DNA from: an uncultured Alphaproteobacteria bacterium | Lineage (GTDB): Bacteria > Pseudomonadota > Alphaproteobacteria > CAAHEQ01 > UBA3637 | Direction: 5' to 3' | Assembly (NCBI GenBank): GCA_949286465.1 | Contig: CASECI010000041.1 | Coordinates: 1-41,004, forward strand | DNA length: 41,004 nt | Shown here: positions 38,485 to 41,004 of the stretch, piece by piece | Position numbering within the stretch: position 1 is the first letter of the stretch | Layout of the letters: each line of letters starts with the position of its first letter | Notes under the pieces: generated by a model | What the model was told of the DNA's origin: nothing | The model's database searches: none | What the model saw: only the letters and a program-made list of their open reading frames with translations | Made by a program: the position numbers and the translations under genes

Positions 38485-39078
38485 ATGATAACATTGAAAA
38501 AAGTTTGTGTTTTTTGCGGAACGAAGACAGGAAATACGCCAATATACGAAGAAACAGCACGTAAACTAGGCTTATTACTTGCTCAGAACAACCTAGAGCT
38601 TGTATATGGTGCTGGAGGAACCGGCGTTATGAAAGCTGTTGCAGAAGGCACGAAAATGGGTGGAGGCCACGTCACAGGTATTACAATTCAACATTTATTT
38701 GATATTGAACGCCCAGATCTAATGAAAACAAATATGGATGAATTAAAAGTTTATCAACGCATGTTTACTCGTAAAGTTGCTATGACCGAGGCATCAGATG
38801 CTTTTTGTGTTTTACCTGGAGGCTTAGGTACTATGGATGAAATGTTTGAACTTATGGTTTTAAAGCAACTCGGCATTATGAATAAGCCAATTATCGTCTT
38901 AAATGTAAACGATTTTTTTAGTGATTTAAAAGCCCTGCTCCATCAACTTATCAGAGATGGTTTTGTAAAGCCTCATCACGCGGAAACAATCACATTTGTT
39001 TCAAATGTTGAAGATGTTATACCAACGATTCGAGCTGAATTAGAAAAAATTGCTTGCGAAACGACAGAAACTCTTTAA
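38485..39078 (+). CDS. LOG-family nucleotide phosphoribohydrolase
   Basis: A member of the LOG/TIGR00730 Rossmann-type family, which releases bases from nucleoside 5'-monophosphates (cytokinin riboside monophosphates in the founding plant enzymes). Markers are the N-terminal VCVFCGTKTGN, LVYGAGGTGVMKAVAEG and the signature LPGGLGTMDEMFE near residue 110, with Arg in the MFTRK segment. Length is 197 residues. The physiological substrate in bacteria is often unclear, and the name lysine decarboxylase used for some homologs is wrong. It begins a plus-strand run and is 27 bases ahead of mlaA. Confidence 0.9.
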   Translation: MITLKKVCVFCGTKTGNTPIYEETARKLGLLLAQNNLELVYGAGGTGVMKAVAEGTKMGGGHVTGITIQHLFDIERPDLMKTNMDELKVYQRMFTRKVAMTEASDAFCVLPGGLGTMDEMFELMVLKQLGIMNKPIIVLNVNDFFSDLKALLHQLIRDGFVKPHHAETITFVSNVEDVIPTIRAELEKIACETTETL

Positions 39079-39105
39079 GATAAAGGGATATTAAAGAGAA
39101 ACGAA

Positions 39106-39909
39106 ATGGTCCTAAATAAATCTTATTTATCCACAAAATATGTTCTGCTTCTTTTATTAAGTGGATTGATTTTTTTAAGTGCATGTGCAACGGTTCCTAC
39201 AGATCCTGTAGCGAGACAAGAATATGAGCTCCGCAACGATCCTCTAGAGCCGATGAATCGGAAAATTTCATCTTTTAATATATTTATAAATAAATACGTT
39301 TATCGTCCATTTAGTCAAGCTTATCGAGCTGTCACCCCTCAGTTTGTTCGAACTGGAGTGAGCAATTTTTCTATAAATTTGAAGCAACCTGTTATTTTTG
39401 TTAATTCCATTTTACAAGGAGACTTTGAAAGTGGGGCTCAAGCATTCGGCCGTTTTTTTACAAATACAACCCTAGGACTTGGCGGCTTATTTGATGTCGC
39501 CACTGAATTTGATATTCAGGCTCCAGAAAAAGACTTTGGACAAACATTATATAAGTGGGGTTTTAAGCAAGAGGGGCCTTACTTAGTTATTCCATTCTTA
39601 GGACCATCTAATGTTCGAGATGCAACGGGAATGGTTGCAGGATTTTTCATTGATCCAGTTGATTGGGCTCTGCCTAGAGCGGAAGATGGATTGTTATGGT
39701 GGCGTTACGGAATACAAGCCGTTGCAGATATTAATTCTTCGACTGATTTAGTTTATAATTTAGAACAATCATCAGTTGATCCTTATATAACAATGAGAAC
39801 AATGTATCGTCAAAATCGTCAAAAGTTTTTAACTGAAGATGATGAAGGCGCTATAGAAAATTACAATTTTGACTTTCCTGACTTTGAAGAAAGTGATGAT
39901 GAATTTTAA
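39106..39909 (+). CDS. mlaA: phospholipid-transport lipoprotein MlaA (VacJ)
   Basis: Outer-membrane component of the Mla pathway, which removes misplaced phospholipids from the outer leaflet. The signal sequence ends in the lipobox LSAC with C27 as lipid site. The mature part has the family signatures DPLEPMNRKISSFN, RPFSQAYRAVTPQFVRTGVSNF, GRFFTNTTLGLGGLFDVA, DFGQTLYKWG and GPYLVIPFLGPSNVRDATG. Length is 267 residues with an acidic tail. It is 11 bases ahead of mlaC, and the two are a functional pair. The MlaFEDB transporter genes are not in the window. Confidence 0.95.
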   Translation: MVLNKSYLSTKYVLLLLLSGLIFLSACATVPTDPVARQEYELRNDPLEPMNRKISSFNIFINKYVYRPFSQAYRAVTPQFVRTGVSNFSINLKQPVIFVNSILQGDFESGAQAFGRFFTNTTLGLGGLFDVATEFDIQAPEKDFGQTLYKWGFKQEGPYLVIPFLGPSNVRDATGMVAGFFIDPVDWALPRAEDGLLWWRYGIQAVADINSSTDLVYNLEQSSVDPYITMRTMYRQNRQKFLTEDDEGAIENYNFDFPDFEESDDEF

Positions 39910-39920
39910 AGGAGAAAAAC

Positions 39921-40520
39921 ATGAAAAAAATACTTTTATTTATTTGTTCTTTTTTATTTTTAATCACAACCGTACAAGCAGAGGAGAAAAGCTCTGTCGA
40001 ATTTGTTAAGAATTTGACAGATGAGGTCATTACAAACGTTTTGAAATCAAATGATACTCAAGAACAAAAGACAGAACGTTTTGAAAAATATTTTTTAAAA
40101 GCTCTAGATACTCAAAATATTGGCAAATTTGTTTTAGGTCGTTATGTTCGCTCGACAACAAAAGAAGACCAAAAAGCTTTTATTCAAGCCTTTACAAATA
40201 TGGCTTTAAAAAGCTGGGCCGATAAATTTAACCTATACACAGGCCAAGAATTACAATTCCAGGGAGAACGTCCTGCAGAAGGGAAAAATCAAGTTTATGT
40301 TGATAGCCTAATTTTGAATGAACCTAACCCAGTACAAGTTATTTGGCGTTTAAGAGAAAAAAATGGAGAATATAAAATTGTAGATATAATTGTTGAAGGA
40401 GTCAGTATGGCTTTAAGCTATAGAAATGAGTACACTGCATTTTTACAAACACATACACTTCCTGAATTAACGGAGCAACTTCAAAAGCAGGCGGATTCTT
40501 TCACTCCTACAAAAAAATAA
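39921..40520 (+). CDS. mlaC: periplasmic phospholipid carrier MlaC
   Basis: Soluble MlaC shuttles phospholipid between MlaA at the outer membrane and the inner-membrane MlaFEDB complex. The 199-residue protein has a cleavable signal peptide (MKKILLFICSFLFLITTVQA) and the Tol_Tol_Ttg2 fold pattern: FEKYFLKALDTQNIGKFVLGRYVRSTTKEDQKAFIQAF, then beta strands ending in VIWRLREKNGEYKIVDIIVEGVSMALSYRNEY. The ribosome site is AAAGGAGAAA. It lies 11 bases after mlaA on the same strand. Confidence 0.94.
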   Translation: MKKILLFICSFLFLITTVQAEEKSSVEFVKNLTDEVITNVLKSNDTQEQKTERFEKYFLKALDTQNIGKFVLGRYVRSTTKEDQKAFIQAFTNMALKSWADKFNLYTGQELQFQGERPAEGKNQVYVDSLILNEPNPVQVIWRLREKNGEYKIVDIIVEGVSMALSYRNEYTAFLQTHTLPELTEQLQKQADSFTPTKK

Positions 40521-40548
40521 TTTTTCAATGAGCCTATCTTTAATTTCA

Positions 40549-40577
40549 TTGACAAATTTTTTAAAATCACCTAAAGA
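40549..40577 (+). promoter_or_regulatory. promoter of the prepilin-like gene
   Basis: TTGACA (40549-40554), 17 bases and TAAAGA (40572-40577), a perfect -35 with a modest -10, 27 bases before the start at 40604. Confidence 0.45.
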
Positions 40578-40603
40578 AATAGGAATAGCGAGGAGGAAAT
40601 CAA

Positions 40604-41004
40604 ATGTTCTTTATCCCCAAGAAACATATCATCCCATGTTCTAAAAGTAATCTTGCAACTTCAAATGCTTCTTCTTTTTTTCAACAGGGTCGCAGTATGA
40701 TAGAGATGCTAGCTGTATTAGCCATCATTGGAGTTTTATCTGTCATAGCTGTTGCGGGGTTGATGTGGGCATTTGCGAAATATAAAGCCAATAATACTAT
40801 TCATGATGTTCATTTATGGGAATTAGCTGCTTTAGATAGTCAACAACTTTATTCTATGACCTCTGGGGAACTGGTTTTAAATGAGTTAGGAGAAGTTTCT
40901 ATGCATGGCTATCCGATGGCTATTATGGTTCAAGATGAGAATGTATTTTATATATCCGTAGACGATGTTCCTAAACGTGTTTGTTCTTTAACCTTAGATA
41001 TGGT
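40604..41004 (+). CDS. type IV prepilin-like protein, 3' end beyond window
   Basis: A frame of 133 codons starts at the ATG at 40604 behind a very strong AGGAGG site and runs off the right edge. A polar 29-residue leader ends in glycine, followed by RSMIEMLAVLAIIGVLSVIA. This is the prepilin-peptidase pattern, with cleavage after G29 and the essential Glu at +5 (E34) followed by a hydrophobic N-terminal helix. The globular part begins near 65. The R-S-M at +1 to +3, in place of F-T-L, is a version I associate with uncultured gut proteobacteria. It could be a pilin, a minor pseudopilin or a type II secretion-like subunit. Confidence 0.85.
   Translation, partial: MFFIPKKHIIPCSKSNLATSNASSFFQQGRSMIEMLAVLAIIGVLSVIAVAGLMWAFAKYKANNTIHDVHLWELAALDSQQLYSMTSGELVLNELGEVSMHGYPMAIMVQDENVFYISVDDVPKRVCSLTLDM

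Noticed and set aside
39127-39135. Perfect DnaA box TTATCCACA
   Set aside because: It is a single copy inside the start of mlaA with no further boxes or AT-rich unwinding region around it; a chance match.

Overview
The window is a gene-dense, AT-rich piece of an alphaproteobacterial chromosome. The proteins point to that class: a DksA with one zinc-finger cysteine left, a separate F0 operon with paired b' and b subunits, a Mic60-like gene next to hemY, TolA-free mlaA-mlaC genes, and alphaproteobacterial forms of RecO, DciA and YacG. A bifunctional AdhE suggests a fermentative life. The prepilin motif at the right edge (GRSMIEML...) and the strong AT bias remind me of uncultured gut alphaproteobacteria. 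That lineage guess is inference and was not tested. No rRNA, tRNA, CRISPR array, phage or transposase gene was seen. No gap between genes exceeds about 300 bases once the partial gene at the left edge and the 42-codon ORF at 22473-22601 are counted.

Layout. 1-477 (-) is the 5' part of an unrecognised gene. 691-2283 (+) is an overlapping dksA-rng-yacG cluster. 2299-7322 (-) is one collinear block: tgt, dciA, a dsbA-like thioredoxin, atpI, atpB, atpE, atpF', atpF and a small unknown. 7411-10393 (+) is a tightly overlapped lepB-rnc-era-recO operon. It converges with 10396-15844 (-), the complete elongasome operon mreB-mreC-mreD-mrdA-rodA. 15993-18616 (+) holds a Mic60-like membrane protein, hemY and trmL. 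18622-20264 (-) holds a CorA/ZntB-type transporter and a hemolysin III family protein. 20400-21167 (+) is an orphan gene with an HNH-like HH..P...GG signature.

21234-23473 (-) is a run of envelope or secreted proteins of unknown function (lipoprotein, Arg/Ala-rich coiled coil, single-span protein, small coupled ORF). 23617-28379 (-) is dnaN-recF-gyrB with no dnaA beside it. 28587-29684 (-) is an unknown membrane protein, divergent from a Lon-like protease (29827-32256, +). 32430-34366 (+) is a pair of divergent ankyrin-like genes behind a strong promoter with a CtrA-type box. 34395-37037 (-) is adhE and 37134-38402 (-) a secreted unknown. 38485-40520 (+) holds a LOG-family gene, mlaA and mlaC. 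40604 to the right edge (+) is a type IV prepilin-like protein.

Most of the window is core machinery: cell shape, F0, replication and repair, RNA processing and outer-membrane lipid asymmetry. The clearest anomalies are an ATP synthase c subunit whose first helix has lost the glycine motif, a near-identical TTAA-CGATAAG-TTAA box at the dnaN and ankyrin-gene promoters, changed signature residues in PBP2 (KTG to KTA) and in the CorA-like transporter (GMN to GSN), and the block of unknown envelope genes at 21-23.5 kb.
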